Shown: positions 17,102 to 26,343, counted from the first letter of the stretch. The stretch is DNA of 64,000 nt from Levilactobacillus spicheri DSM 15429 (GCF_001435095.1 NZ_AZFC01000012.1:112985-176984); one strand, 5' to 3'. A program made the numbers and translations. Notes: generated by a model from the letters alone, not told the origin.

Positions 17102-17583
17102 AGGCTTTTTCTATACCGAATAAAATAGTTGTTTTTGTCGTCTAATAATAGGTACAGAGGCATATACAAACACCTTATAAAGAAAGCAGTAGTATATTCA
17201 TCTGGAGTCCCTCTATAACGACCATCCTTGCTTTCTTCTAAATTGAAGGCGTACTAACTACCTGTTGGCATATCTTGTAAAACAATGGTTCAAACTGTAT
17301 ATCAGTCTACTTTAGAATACAATTATAGTAATGTGGTTGTACTCTAAAGTAGACTCTTGGACAAGAATTCTGTTGCTTTGAGAAGTTTAATTGTCTTCAT
17401 AGATTCCCTTCACACCTTCTTAGTTGAAACAACAGAATCAATATCTGAAACGGCAAAAGGCACAGAAATCTTTTCAAAATGGCTCCTAAGGTTAAACTTC
17501 TTGTTTAGTCTTTAGAGGGTCCACTTTATGGCTTCTCTTTAAACAAAGGTGATCAATAATTTTTACTTATTTTTAATCTTGCC
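17102..17583. other. Gene-free right edge of the AT-rich island
   Basis: No coding region was found. The stretch carries one strong inverted repeat (17304-17355, listed separately). It separates the AT-rich island from the GC-rich recombinase gene. Confidence 0.6.
17304..17355. repeat. Long inverted repeat, 19-bp arms
   Basis: AGTCTACTTTAGAATACAA (17304-17322) and TTGTACTCTAAAGTAGACT (17337-17355) are complementary at 18 of 19 positions around a 14-base spacer. No T-run follows either arm, so it is a poor terminator. It may be a protein-binding or recombination site or the end of a lost element. Confidence 0.75.
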
Positions 17584-18648
17584 TTACAGTTTCTTCAACC
17601 CATCCCGCTGCTCCTCATCGATCATGTGGGTGTACAGCCCGGTCGCACTGGTCGAATTTTGCCCCAGCTGGGTGGCCACGAGTTGCTCGTTCTTAGTGGC
17701 CAGGTAGAGCTTGGACGCCAGCGTGTGCCGCAGCTTATGGGGCGTGATACGGACCTTGAAGGCCGCCGAATACTTGGCGACCATTTTTTCGATGGTGTTA
17801 GCCTGCATCCGGGACGCCTGACCGCGGTAGATGGTCAAAAACAAGGCCCGGTCGCCGGGGGCCGCGTGATACAAAGCTGTACGCTGGTCTACGTAGGCCT
17901 GAATATAGGGCATGGTCCAGGGGGCAATCGGCACCGTATCGCGTTGGCCACCCTTACGAATCACGCCGATTGTGCTGGTCTTCAAGTTTAAATGCCGCAA
18001 ATCGGCGTTGGCGGCCTCCGAGACCCGCAGACCGCTGCCCAATAAGAGGGCGTTGATGGCTAAATCGCGGACCTTGTCGCGTCGAAAGTAGCGTTTTTGG
18101 GTCGGGGTCAACCGGGACTCATAGGTCTCGTCGATGAAGGCCAGGTAATCGTGGTCGGTATTGCCCAGCATCAGCTTGGTCTTGAGGTTGGCCGCCCGGG
18201 TGGCGTAGGTCTCGTTGGTCCGCACCAGGGCGATCTTGTGCATCACATTGCGGTCGAAGTAGGCCTCGCCGTGCTCGTCTTCCGTGTCCTCGGTCAGGTA
18301 CTTGAACAGCGACGAGAGGGCGTTTAGCGACCGGTTGATGGTCGGATGTGACCGACTCCCCGGGGCGCCGTTGGCCTTGGTCTGGTTCAACAGGGCGGAC
18401 TTGTATAACTCCACGGTCTCCTTTTTTAAATGGGCCAGGACGTCGAGCTGAATGTCGGCCGGTTGGGTAGCCGGCGTCAGGCCTTCTTGAATCAGCCAGG
18501 TAAAGAAGCGGCGAAACTCCGTGAGGTACTGGTACAGCGTGGCCGGTGACAGGGGAATCGTGGCCTTGGCCTGGTAGTATTCTTGGACGAACCAGGGCGC
18601 GGTGGCCAGTTCTTCATCGATCAATTTTAAGTAGTGTTGTTTTTCCAT
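17584..18648 (-). CDS. xerS: Tyrosine recombinase, XerS-like
   Basis: A 354-residue tyrosine recombinase. The N-terminal SAM-like domain opens 'YLKLIDEELATAPWFVQEYY', closely like streptococcal/lactococcal XerS, and is longer than XerC/XerD. The catalytic domain has Arg in 'SGLRVSEAANADL', Lys in 'RKGGQRD', 'HKLRHTLASKLY' and 'TGLYTHM' with the tyrosine nucleophile. XerS acts alone on difSL in streptococci. Here an XerC is also present at 53391 and a XerC/D-type dif at 36207, so its role may be paralogous. ATG 18648 is chosen, eight bases after GGAGG; the TTG at 18663 is too close. GC-rich like the chromosome. Confidence 0.75.
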   Translation of the reverse strand: MEKQHYLKLIDEELATAPWFVQEYYQAKATIPLSPATLYQYLTEFRRFFTWLIQEGLTPATQPADIQLDVLAHLKKETVELYKSALLNQTKANGAPGSRSHPTINRSLNALSSLFKYLTEDTEDEHGEAYFDRNVMHKIALVRTNETYATRAANLKTKLMLGNTDHDYLAFIDETYESRLTPTQKRYFRRDKVRDLAINALLLGSGLRVSEAANADLRHLNLKTSTIGVIRKGGQRDTVPIAPWTMPYIQAYVDQRTALYHAAPGDRALFLTIYRGQASRMQANTIEKMVAKYSAAFKVRITPHKLRHTLASKLYLATKNEQLVATQLGQNSTSATGLYTHMIDEEQRDGLKKL

Positions 18649-18863
18649 GAACCGGGCCTCCAAACGTTTGTTCTAATGGCTTTATGATACCAAGAAACCG
18701 GCGGGGATGACAACCAAAGTTCCCTAATCGCAAGCAAGGAGCGTTCCATAAGTAAAACTAATGAATAACCAACTTATTCGGAATTGGTCAGTTGACGATG
18801 GGCGCGTAAACTAAGACTTATCAATTAGGCTAATACCCAAATAGCAGTGAAGGAGATTTTAAG

Positions 18864-19901
18864 ATGAAAGCAGCAACGTTTATGGCACCCGGCAAAATGG
18901 TCGTCAAGGATTACGCGAAACCCGAGCTTCAAAAGCCCACGGATGCCATCATCAGGATCGTACGGGCCTGTGTCTGCGGCTCCGATTTGTGGTGGTACCG
19001 CGGTATTTCCCAGCGCGAAGCCGGCTCAACCACCGGTCACGAAGCCATCGGAATTGTCGATGCCGTGGGGGCGGACGTCAAGGACGTGCAAGTCGGCGAC
19101 TTCGTGATTGCGCCCTTCACCCACGGTTGTGGTCACTGTGCCGCTTGTTTGGCGGGCTTTGACGGCGATTGTTTAAACCAAGAAGCTGGGGGCAATGGCG
19201 GCTACCAGGGTGAATACCTGCGTTTCACCAACGCCAACTGGGCGCTCGTCAAGATTCCCGGGCAACCCTCTGATTACTCCGATGAGATGCTCAACAACCT
19301 TTTAACCCTCGCCGATGTCATGGCGACCGGTTATCACGCCGCGGCCAGCGCTGAGGTCAAACCAGATGACACCGTCGTCGTGCTGGGCGACGGGGCCGTG
19401 GGCCTGTGTGGCGTAATTGCGGCGAAATTGTTGGGCGCCAAGCGCATCATTGCGATGAGCCGCCACGCCGACCGACAAGCCTTAGCCAAGGAATTTGGGG
19501 CCACGGACATCATCGCCGAACGCGGGGACGAAGCCGTCGCCAAGGTCATGGCCTTGACCGGCGCTGGCGCCGATGCGGTCCTCGAATGTGTGGGAACGGA
19601 ACAGTCCGTCGACACTGCCGTCAAGGTTGGCCGCCCCGGGGCCGTTGTCGGGCGCGTGGGCGTCCCCCAGAAGCCGGAAATGAATACCAACAACTTGTTC
19701 TGGAAGAACATTGGGCTGCGGGGCGGCATTGCGTCCGTCACGTCCGATGACCGGAAGATTTTACTAGACGCCGTCCTTAAGGGCGACATCCATCCCGGGA
19801 AGGTCTTCACGCAACGTTTCACCCTGGACCAAGTCCAAGCGGCCTATGAAGCCATGGACCACCGGCAGGCGATTAAGTCGTTGTTAGTGATTAGTGATTA
19901 A
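18864..19901 (+). CDS. Zinc-dependent alcohol dehydrogenase (MDR family)
   Basis: A 345-residue medium-chain dehydrogenase. Catalytic zinc ligands are Cys38 ('VCGSD') and His59-Glu60 ('TTGHEA'); the structural zinc uses Cys89, Cys92, Cys95 and Cys103. The Rossmann loop is 'VVVLGDGAVGLCGV' near residue 172. It resembles the threonine-dehydrogenase/Tdh-like group; the alcohol or aldehyde substrate is not known. AAGGAGATTTT precedes the start. It is followed within 16 bases by an NmrA-like reductase, so the two form a redox operon. Confidence 0.92.
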   Translation: MKAATFMAPGKMVVKDYAKPELQKPTDAIIRIVRACVCGSDLWWYRGISQREAGSTTGHEAIGIVDAVGADVKDVQVGDFVIAPFTHGCGHCAACLAGFDGDCLNQEAGGNGGYQGEYLRFTNANWALVKIPGQPSDYSDEMLNNLLTLADVMATGYHAAASAEVKPDDTVVVLGDGAVGLCGVIAAKLLGAKRIIAMSRHADRQALAKEFGATDIIAERGDEAVAKVMALTGAGADAVLECVGTEQSVDTAVKVGRPGAVVGRVGVPQKPEMNTNNLFWKNIGLRGGIASVTSDDRKILLDAVLKGDIHPGKVFTQRFTLDQVQAAYEAMDHRQAIKSLLVISD

Positions 19902-19916
19902 AAAGGAGCTCCTCTG

Positions 19917-20513
19917 ATGAAAAATGTCTTGATCATTGGCGCCACGGGAACCATTGGCGGCGCCGTGCGCCAAACCCTCTTGAACGAAACGGATGACCAC
20001 TTGACCCTGTTTGCCAGAAGCACTGGCCGGCTCCAACCCAGTGACCGAGAAACGGTGATCGCCGGGGATGTGACCAACGATGCCGACTTAGACCGGGCGT
20101 TGGTCAACCAAGAAGCCGTCTTTGTCGCGTTGAGCGGCCCGTTAGGTCAATTTGCCCGCAAAATCGTTGCGGCGATGGACCGTAACCTGGTCTCACGCTT
20201 GCTGTTTATCACCTCGATGGGCATCTACAACGAAATTCCCGTTTCCGTGGGCAGTAACGGGAACCTGAGCCATAACGATGTCTTACGGCCATATCGGGAA
20301 GCCGCCGACGTGGTGGAGGCCTCGGACTTGACCTACACTGTGATTCGGCCGGGCTGGTTCACCAGCGGTCCCGTTAATTATGACATCACGCGGAAGGGCG
20401 AGCCCTTTGGCGGTCATGACGTGTCGGTGAGCTCCATTGCCGACTTTGTTAAACGAGCCATCGCAGATGATGGCTACTACGCCCACGACAGTGTGGGATT
20501 GAATACGAAATAA
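19917..20513 (+). CDS. NAD(P)H-binding NmrA-like reductase
   Basis: A 198-residue atypical SDR with GATGTIGG at residues 8-15. Blocks 'LFITSMGIYNEIPV', 'YTVIRPGWFTSGPVNYD' and 'RKGEPFGGHDVS' match the protein at 10181 almost word for word, so the two are close paralogues. AAAGGAG lies upstream of ATG 19917. It is cotranscribed with the zinc dehydrogenase and faces the LysR gene downstream, which may regulate it. Confidence 0.88.
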   Translation: MKNVLIIGATGTIGGAVRQTLLNETDDHLTLFARSTGRLQPSDRETVIAGDVTNDADLDRALVNQEAVFVALSGPLGQFARKIVAAMDRNLVSRLLFITSMGIYNEIPVSVGSNGNLSHNDVLRPYREAADVVEASDLTYTVIRPGWFTSGPVNYDITRKGEPFGGHDVSVSSIADFVKRAIADDGYYAHDSVGLNTK

Positions 20514-20519
20514 CAGTTG

Positions 20520-20562
20520 CCTCCTAAATTTGGACGTTAATGCCATTTAGGGGGTTATTTTA
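20520..20562 (+). terminator. Weak hairpin terminator
   Basis: CCTAAAT (20523-20529) pairs with ATTTAGG (20545-20551), followed by GGGTTATTTT. It sits just after the reductase stop codon. Confidence 0.45.
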
Positions 20563-20656
20563 GGGGCCGTTTAACCAGTGTCCGGGAACCTTGCCGCATG
20601 ATGTGCCGATGACAAAGATTGCTATAATAGAAAGAAAACAGCTTGAGGTGACTGCG

Positions 20657-21538
20657 ATGTTCCAACAAATGCAATACTTTATCGCCATCGTTAAAAATCA
20701 TAGTTTTACTCAGGCGGCCGTCGACTGTCATATTTCCCAATCCGCCATCTCGCAGCAAATGAAGGAATTGGAGAACCGGCTGGGTGTTCAGTTGTTGACG
20801 CGGCAGGGGCGCAGCTTTGAGATCACGGCAGCGGGACAGTATTTTTACACGCACAGCCAAGCCATCTTGGCCGACGTGGACCAACTAGTGAGTCAGACCG
20901 TCAAAATTGCCCAGCCAGACACCGTTAACTTACGCATTGGTTATCTGCGGAGTTTTGGCGCCACCGAATTTCTTCAGACGGTGGCGCAGTTTACCCAAGC
21001 CTTCCCGCAGGTCAAGGTCACCATCACGAGTGGCACCCACGAGGGCCTTTACGAGTTGTTAAGGACCGGCCAAATCGACTTGAATTTCGCCGATCAGCGC
21101 CGGGCACTGTCTAACGAGTACCAAAATGAATTTTTGACGGACAGTGACTTCATGGTAGCGGTCAACCGGGGACTTCCCGTCACGACTGACCAAATCGAAA
21201 GTACTGACCTAGCCGACTTACCTTGCATCCTGCTTGGCACCGACCCGCAACCAGCGCCGGCGGAAGAGGCGTACTACCGAGAGATCTTGGGCGTTCAGAG
21301 CGACTTTGTCCCGGCCCAGACCTACGATGAGGCCCAAATGTTGATTGCGGCCAACCAGGGCTATTTGATTACCAACCGCCGAACGCAAGTCCAGCTGGAT
21401 CACGCCATCGTTAAGTTGATTCCGTTAGTTAAGGGCGGGCGTCCACTACGGCAGAATTATTACGCCTACTGGAAGGCCGACAATTCGGGGTACTATATCG
21501 AAAGCTTTGCGGAAATGTTAAAACGAAATTTTGTATAA
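20657..21538 (+). CDS. LysR-family transcriptional regulator
   Basis: A 293-residue LysR protein. The HTH covers 'YFIAIVKNHSFTQAA' and 'ISQSAISQQMKELENRLGVQ' (residues 5-45); 'RSFEITAAGQYFY' is the typical wing. The ligand-binding domain starts near residue 90. ATG 20657 has GAGGTG six bases upstream; a longer frame from 20591 has none. A TATAAT -10 lies at 20623-20628. It stands between the reductase pair and the flavodoxin gene and may sense quinone or redox stress, which is inference. Confidence 0.9.
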   Translation: MFQQMQYFIAIVKNHSFTQAAVDCHISQSAISQQMKELENRLGVQLLTRQGRSFEITAAGQYFYTHSQAILADVDQLVSQTVKIAQPDTVNLRIGYLRSFGATEFLQTVAQFTQAFPQVKVTITSGTHEGLYELLRTGQIDLNFADQRRALSNEYQNEFLTDSDFMVAVNRGLPVTTDQIESTDLADLPCILLGTDPQPAPAEEAYYREILGVQSDFVPAQTYDEAQMLIAANQGYLITNRRTQVQLDHAIVKLIPLVKGGRPLRQNYYAYWKADNSGYYIESFAEMLKRNFV

Positions 21539-21586
21539 GTTGAATTATCGTTCAATTTCGATTGATTCTCAAGGGAGAGATGCTTC

Positions 21587-22054
21587 ATGGCTAATAAAAC
21601 ACTGATTATGTACTACTCCTGGTCCGGCACGACCAAACGGGCGGCCCAAGCGCTTGCAAAGAGCGTCACTGCGGACGTCGTTGAACTCACAGTTGCCAGC
21701 CAGACCTTCTCAAGCGATATGTTTGCGACTTCGGACATCGCGAAGGACCAGCTCAGTACGGGAGCATTGCCGCCGTTAACTAATGCATTGCCCGATTTTA
21801 AGCAATACACCACGATTCTAATTGGTGGCCCCGTTTGGAGTGCGATGGTCGCCACGCCGGTGCGGCGCCTACTAACGGATTTAGCCACGTACACGGGCAC
21901 CGTCGCGCCGTTCTACACCGACGCGGGGACCGCCGGCCAATATGAACAAGACTTTGCCAGTCTGGTGAACCAGGCGACCGTGAAACCCGGACTCGAGTTC
22001 CACGGTCAATCCGCAGACCAGCTAGCCGCTTGGGTCCGCACCGTTACGGGGTAG
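21587..22054 (+). CDS. Flavodoxin
   Basis: A 155-residue flavodoxin-like FMN protein for electron transfer. The FMN phosphate loop is 'YYSWSGTTKRAAQALA' (residues 9-24), and the aromatic-loop region is 'LIGGPVWSAMVATPVRRLL' near residue 84. Length suits a short-chain flavodoxin. GGGAGAG precedes ATG 21587. It is 48 bases after the LysR gene and may share its transcript. A hairpin terminator follows. Confidence 0.9.
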   Translation: MANKTLIMYYSWSGTTKRAAQALAKSVTADVVELTVASQTFSSDMFATSDIAKDQLSTGALPPLTNALPDFKQYTTILIGGPVWSAMVATPVRRLLTDLATYTGTVAPFYTDAGTAGQYEQDFASLVNQATVKPGLEFHGQSADQLAAWVRTVTG

Positions 22055-22120
22055 GCGGCTGGGCTAACGCGGTTCATCGAATGCCGAAAATCCGTTGTCA
22101 ATTGAGATTGTTTAAGCTTG

Positions 22121-22160
22121 AAAAAAGCTCGTCCATTCGGCGGAATGGCGGGCGTTTTTT
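22121..22160 (+). terminator. Terminator after flavodoxin
   Basis: GCTCGTCCATTC (22127-22138) pairs with GAATGGCGGGC allowing G-U pairs, flanked by AAAAAA and TTTTTT. Confidence 0.85.
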
Positions 22161-22185
22161 GCGGGCACGTACTCAGCAATTAGGC

Positions 22186-22214
22186 TTGTCAGGTGTAACC
22201 GGTTACGCGATAAT
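22186..22214 (+). promoter_or_regulatory. Promoter with a GTAACCGGTTAC dyad between -35 and -10
   Basis: TTGTCA (22186-22191), a 17-base spacer and GATAAT (22209-22214) form a good promoter. The spacer holds the perfect 12-bp palindrome GTAACCGGTTAC (22195-22206), an ideal repressor position. Confidence 0.65.
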
Positions 22215-22248
22215 GGGAATACCACTGACCTTGAAAGGATGTTACCTC

Positions 22249-22944
22249 ATGGAAATCACGTTTAACGAAAGTTTCGCGAGCAATCTCGCCCAAGCCCTGA
22301 ACCGACCCGTCATTGGTTTGCCCTTAGACCTCCAGCTGGGGGACTTACATCGGTTTGAAAACGCCCAGGCGCCCTTTTGGAGCTTAAAGGCCCAGTACGA
22401 CCAGGACGCGACAAGCACGGATTATTTTAGCGACAGCATCCAGAAAATTAAGGAAGTTCAAGCGGCCATCGCGGCGGGGGACCCACTGCGCGTCTGGTGG
22501 AGTGAAACGCCCGATGATTTGAGCGGCTTTTACTGGCTGTGCGACCAACTCAAGGGCCACTTCAATCAATTGTCCCAGGTAAAGGTGCCCATGACGGCAC
22601 CGAAAATCGGCGAAACCTTGGGCTTTCGGGAATGGGCGAGCCTCGGCGAAATTGGTGTTGACGAGATTCCCCAATATTTACCCACGACCAAGGACGTGTC
22701 GTTAGCCGACCGCCAAGTCTACGAGTACGTGTGGGCGAATCTGTTGGCGGAGAACGCACCGGTCAGAGCCACGGTCAACGGCCACCTCATCGGGGTCGCT
22801 GAAGCCTTCTATGACGACCTGTTAGTGCGACCGGCTGGTCAAAATTGGTCACCGATTCGAATCGTGGGCGAGACGTTGGGGCAGTACCCCATTGGCGTTC
22901 CCGACTGGTGGTATTTGTATCGGTTGGATCAGTTGTCGCGGTAA
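22249..22944 (+). CDS. DUF1835-domain protein
   Basis: A 231-residue cytoplasmic protein of the DUF1835 family. 'MEITFNESFASNLAQAL' matches the family's opening strand-helix, and 'GLPLDLQLGDLHRFE' its conserved D-L-x-G-P-like stretch. The C-terminal part ('LIGVAEAFYDDLLVRPAG', 'LGQYPIGVPDWWYLYRL') resembles the associated DUF3658 region. Biochemical function is unknown. ATG 22249 with GAAAGGA is used; a frame from 22030 has no promoter context. It is monocistronic, behind a regulated-looking promoter and before a terminator. Confidence 0.8.
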   Translation: MEITFNESFASNLAQALNRPVIGLPLDLQLGDLHRFENAQAPFWSLKAQYDQDATSTDYFSDSIQKIKEVQAAIAAGDPLRVWWSETPDDLSGFYWLCDQLKGHFNQLSQVKVPMTAPKIGETLGFREWASLGEIGVDEIPQYLPTTKDVSLADRQVYEYVWANLLAENAPVRATVNGHLIGVAEAFYDDLLVRPAGQNWSPIRIVGETLGQYPIGVPDWWYLYRLDQLSR

Positions 22945-22964
22945 AATATCGTTTTATTTTTGTA

Positions 22965-23003
22965 AAAAGCCGGTGGCTCCGAGAGATGGGAACCACCGGT
23001 TTT
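22965..23003 (+). terminator. Terminator after DUF1835 gene
   Basis: AAAAGCCGGTGGCTCC pairs with GGAACCACCGGTTTT across an eight-base loop. Confidence 0.88.
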
Positions 23004-23809
23004 AATTAGCGCATGAACACCAAGGCCTCGAGAAATGACCGAAACTGCCATGTCCATTTTTATTAGAGATGGCCAATTCATGAAATAGATGTCTTGTTGG
23101 TGGCACTGATGACGCGGTTTGTACGGTTAGTTAACAAACTTGGCTATTATAGAAATACGTGACAAAGTCATGGAACTGTGAAATCTTAAACCGTTGATTT
23201 CTCCGTAACCAATCGCTTGTTTGACCAATCCTCACTATAAATAACGCAGATAACTTAATTTTGCTAGTTTAATCAAAAGAGAGAAGAAACGGAATAATCT
23301 GGAAAATCTAGTGTTCATTTAAAATGTATCGGCACTTTCAATTACGGAAAACAATTTTTGCTGAACGATTTTCGGACCTATCTTAAGGATTGAAAATTTG
23401 GGGACCACCGTGGTTTTTCTAGCGTAACGGTGGCGAGCCGCCAAGTGAAAATGGTTTCCTCACGTGACCTGATTTAGATCATTCACCGCAACGAATGGTG
23501 AAGCCTTGATTCCGATAACAGGAATCATTAATGGCTCTGACCGACAAAATTATTTCTACGGATTTAAGGATACAAGGTTCTTAATCACCCGCTTCGTGAA
23601 CGCTGATTAAGGGAAATATACGGTGATTTAACAAAACTAAGGGGGAAAACGTCCTATTTGTAAAGTGCTTAATGACACTTAGGTGGGGGATTAAAAGTTA
23701 ACTAAAACCATTAAATTAGCCAGTAGTGCTACTTACACCTTGAAATTAGCTAACCTAACTTTACAAAAACGGTATACTGATGGTCAGTCAGAACAGAAAG
23801 GATCGGTGA
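23004..23809. other. Gene-free region upstream of the Wadjet-like operon
   Basis: About 800 bases without a supportable gene. A -10-like TATACT lies at 23773-23778, 37 bases before the first operon start; no clear -35. GAAAGGAT at 23796-23803 is the ribosome site of the first gene. No repeats were recognised. Confidence 0.55.
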
Positions 23810-25318
23810 TTGCTTATCGCCATGACCATGCAACCAGAATTGAAACACCTTTTAGCGGCCGTTAATTTGGGCCACAGTCGTGATCATCCGCTAGCAGGTT
23901 GGTTCATCTTAACGATTCTTTACGGGGACCACACCGGTGAACCCCAAACCTTTAACTATCTCAGTCAACACTACAACGCTAATTATTTAGACACCGATGA
24001 GAAGCCGCTCACGGACGCGATTTTAAAAAACGTCTTGAGTGAGCTGAGCGAAACGGCCCGCCTCATCGAAGTATCGCCGCGGAAAGTCCGCATGAAGATG
24101 AAAAGTGGGGCCTTTCACTTACAACAGGCGCCCGTGTACCGCATTACCAGTCAAGGCATCGAATACCTGACATTGATGCCTAAGGTCCTAGATGCCGAGA
24201 GTACCGTCACAGCCAACATTGCCCGCATCGATGAATATTGTGCCCTAGTGCAACAATTAGGTCAGCCCGTTCAGGACAGTACGTCGACCCGGTTGTATAA
24301 CGACTTTAATAGTCTCTTATCAGCCTACACTGACGTGATGAAGGGGATGCACAAGCTTGACGAGGACCTCGACGACCTCGCCAACGATCTGGCCTTTAAT
24401 CACGGTAGTGACGCCGCCCAACACCTCCAACAGATGCTCCACCACAAGGCCATCCCCGCGTTTGAACGCCTAATGACCCAGGGCCCCTTACTGCAGGCCA
24501 TGGCGAACTCAACCACGTTTTTCGAGCAAGTCGCGCGTAGTCGCCAAGGGCAAGATAGCCTAGACGTCAACCGCGCGCTCAACGACCAAACGGCGCTTAC
24601 CTTACAACTGCAACAAGACGGCCAGTACGTCCAGGCCCATTTACAACGACTCTCGGCGAGCTTTGAGCCCACCGCCAGTGCCATCGACAGTAGCTACGAT
24701 TCCATTTACACGGTCTTTCAAACGATTCTCAGCGCGATTCAGCTACTGGGGCGGGCGTACGACCACATTCAGGATCAGACCATCGACATCCGGGAGTTGA
24801 CCAGCCAAATCGATACCTTACTGGCCCGTTACGACACCCTCACGATTCCGCGGGCAATTCCTAAACATCTGGCGCAAGACCGATTAGTCTCCGATACCGC
24901 GGACCTGTTAAACGCCACGACGATGGGACCGGTCAAGTACTTGGCCACCCGGCAGCAGCGTCCGGTGGCAACGGCCGCGGACAATCCCACGGTGGCCCCC
25001 GTTGACGTGACGACCGACCACCGTCAACAAGGGTTAGCCGAATTTCAACGGTTAGTGATGACCGACGCCACCCATGGTAGAGTCGGTCACGACCTGGAGT
25101 TTCAAACGGTCTTAGCGCGTGACGAAATCGTCCGGTTGTATAGCGCCACCGGCTACGACCATTACCAAAGCTTCGCGCCGTTCGGGCGGCCGGTAACGGC
25201 GGTGACCGCCTTGCCCAACAGCCACCCCGTCTGGTTGCACTACGCCGGAGAAGCCTTTAGCGTGCAATTACCCAGTGGATTTACCATCACGTTTGCTAGT
25301 CAGGAGGTCAGTGACTAA
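23810..25318 (+). CDS. jetA: Wadjet-like JetA (kleisin subunit of a condensin)
   Basis: A 502-residue, mostly helical protein that heads a four-gene operon in the jetABCD order. Its length, an N-terminal winged-helix-like stretch (residues 5-110) and a long helical middle ('LYNDFNSLLSAYTDVMKGM') fit the MukF/kleisin-like JetA subunit that bridges the SMC heads. It recalls the DUF2397 type of JetA, but the assignment rests mainly on position. The start is TTG 23810 with GAAAGGAT seven bases upstream; ATG 23822 is the alternative. It overlaps the next gene by one base (TAATG). Confidence 0.72.
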   Translation: MLIAMTMQPELKHLLAAVNLGHSRDHPLAGWFILTILYGDHTGEPQTFNYLSQHYNANYLDTDEKPLTDAILKNVLSELSETARLIEVSPRKVRMKMKSGAFHLQQAPVYRITSQGIEYLTLMPKVLDAESTVTANIARIDEYCALVQQLGQPVQDSTSTRLYNDFNSLLSAYTDVMKGMHKLDEDLDDLANDLAFNHGSDAAQHLQQMLHHKAIPAFERLMTQGPLLQAMANSTTFFEQVARSRQGQDSLDVNRALNDQTALTLQLQQDGQYVQAHLQRLSASFEPTASAIDSSYDSIYTVFQTILSAIQLLGRAYDHIQDQTIDIRELTSQIDTLLARYDTLTIPRAIPKHLAQDRLVSDTADLLNATTMGPVKYLATRQQRPVATAADNPTVAPVDVTTDHRQQGLAEFQRLVMTDATHGRVGHDLEFQTVLARDEIVRLYSATGYDHYQSFAPFGRPVTAVTALPNSHPVWLHYAGEAFSVQLPSGFTITFASQEVSD

Positions 25319-26343
25319 TGGTGACACATTTACGCGGTGCCGAACGAGACATTGTCAATCAGCTGATTGACCGCAATCTCTTCACCAGTACCTTAACCGC
25401 CCAAACACCCAAAGCAACAGTCAATGCCGTTAAAGCGTTGAAGAAGACCGTCGTCCAGCAACACGTGAACCATTTTCTGCAAGAATTGGTCGGCACCATC
25501 CCGGAGAATTATCAGGAAAATCTGGTCTGGCTGGTAGGGCCACCCAAGGAAGATGCCGAAACGGTCCACATCCTGTTAGCCACCCTAAAGGCGGTGATCA
25601 ACGTGCCGGAATTACAGGGGAACCGCGCCGACCGGTCCGTCCTCACGCAAACCATCGTGCGGCAGGTCCACAGCGAAGTGCCCCAACTGGATGAACGGGA
25701 AATCCACCGCCGAATCACCCAGCTGTTTGTGGACCGATTTCAGTTGTTTACCCCGGATACGCCGGAGTACGTGCCCCTCGATCAGGACCAAGAGGTGATT
25801 GAATACTGGAACGTTGATCCCGACTTTAATCGCATCGCCCAAGCGCTCGTGACCCGCCTGGCGACTAAAGCGGCCACACCACCGTTAACGCGCCTGCAAC
25901 GGCTGAACCGAGCCTTACTGATCAAGCGGTCGTTGAGTCGGGCGACCACGTCCCCGCAGCTCTGGCAGACGCTGCAGGAGCATCGTACCGAACTAGCGCA
26001 GCAGTGGGCCGAATTAGGCCGGTTCGACCTGGAGTGCGGGGACGATTACGCCTTACTTTTGGATCGAACCCGCACGCCTAGTCGGGCGAAACCCACGGTG
26101 GTAGCCATTGCCGTTGCCCGTCAAATTGGTGAGGTGGGGCTGCCTGCGGCCAAGTTGATGGCCAAAATCAAACAGGTTACCGCCGTTTTGTTTCCCGACG
26201 CAACTATCAGCCCCACGCTGGTCAAACAAGCCCTAGCAGAATTGGGTTTAGTAACTGTTCGGGACACGTTTGTCGTCGCTACGCCCATTGCGCAACGTTT
26301 TCTAGCTAAAACCACCCCCGAGGAGGAATCCCATCATGAATGA
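25318..26343 (+). CDS. jetB: Wadjet-like JetB (MukE-like accessory subunit)
   Basis: A 341-residue protein in the second position of the operon, where Wadjet systems encode the KITE/MukE-like winged-helix subunit. Two probable winged-helix regions are seen at residues about 95-150 and 255-325. The segment 'FDLECGDDYALLLDR' resembles the dimer-strand block of DUF2398-type JetB. AGGAGG lies about 10 bases before ATG 25318. Its stop overlaps the jetC start (ATGAATGA). Identification is by context plus weak similarity. Confidence 0.7.
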   Translation: MVTHLRGAERDIVNQLIDRNLFTSTLTAQTPKATVNAVKALKKTVVQQHVNHFLQELVGTIPENYQENLVWLVGPPKEDAETVHILLATLKAVINVPELQGNRADRSVLTQTIVRQVHSEVPQLDEREIHRRITQLFVDRFQLFTPDTPEYVPLDQDQEVIEYWNVDPDFNRIAQALVTRLATKAATPPLTRLQRLNRALLIKRSLSRATTSPQLWQTLQEHRTELAQQWAELGRFDLECGDDYALLLDRTRTPSRAKPTVVAIAVARQIGEVGLPAAKLMAKIKQVTAVLFPDATISPTLVKQALAELGLVTVRDTFVVATPIAQRFLAKTTPEEESHHE

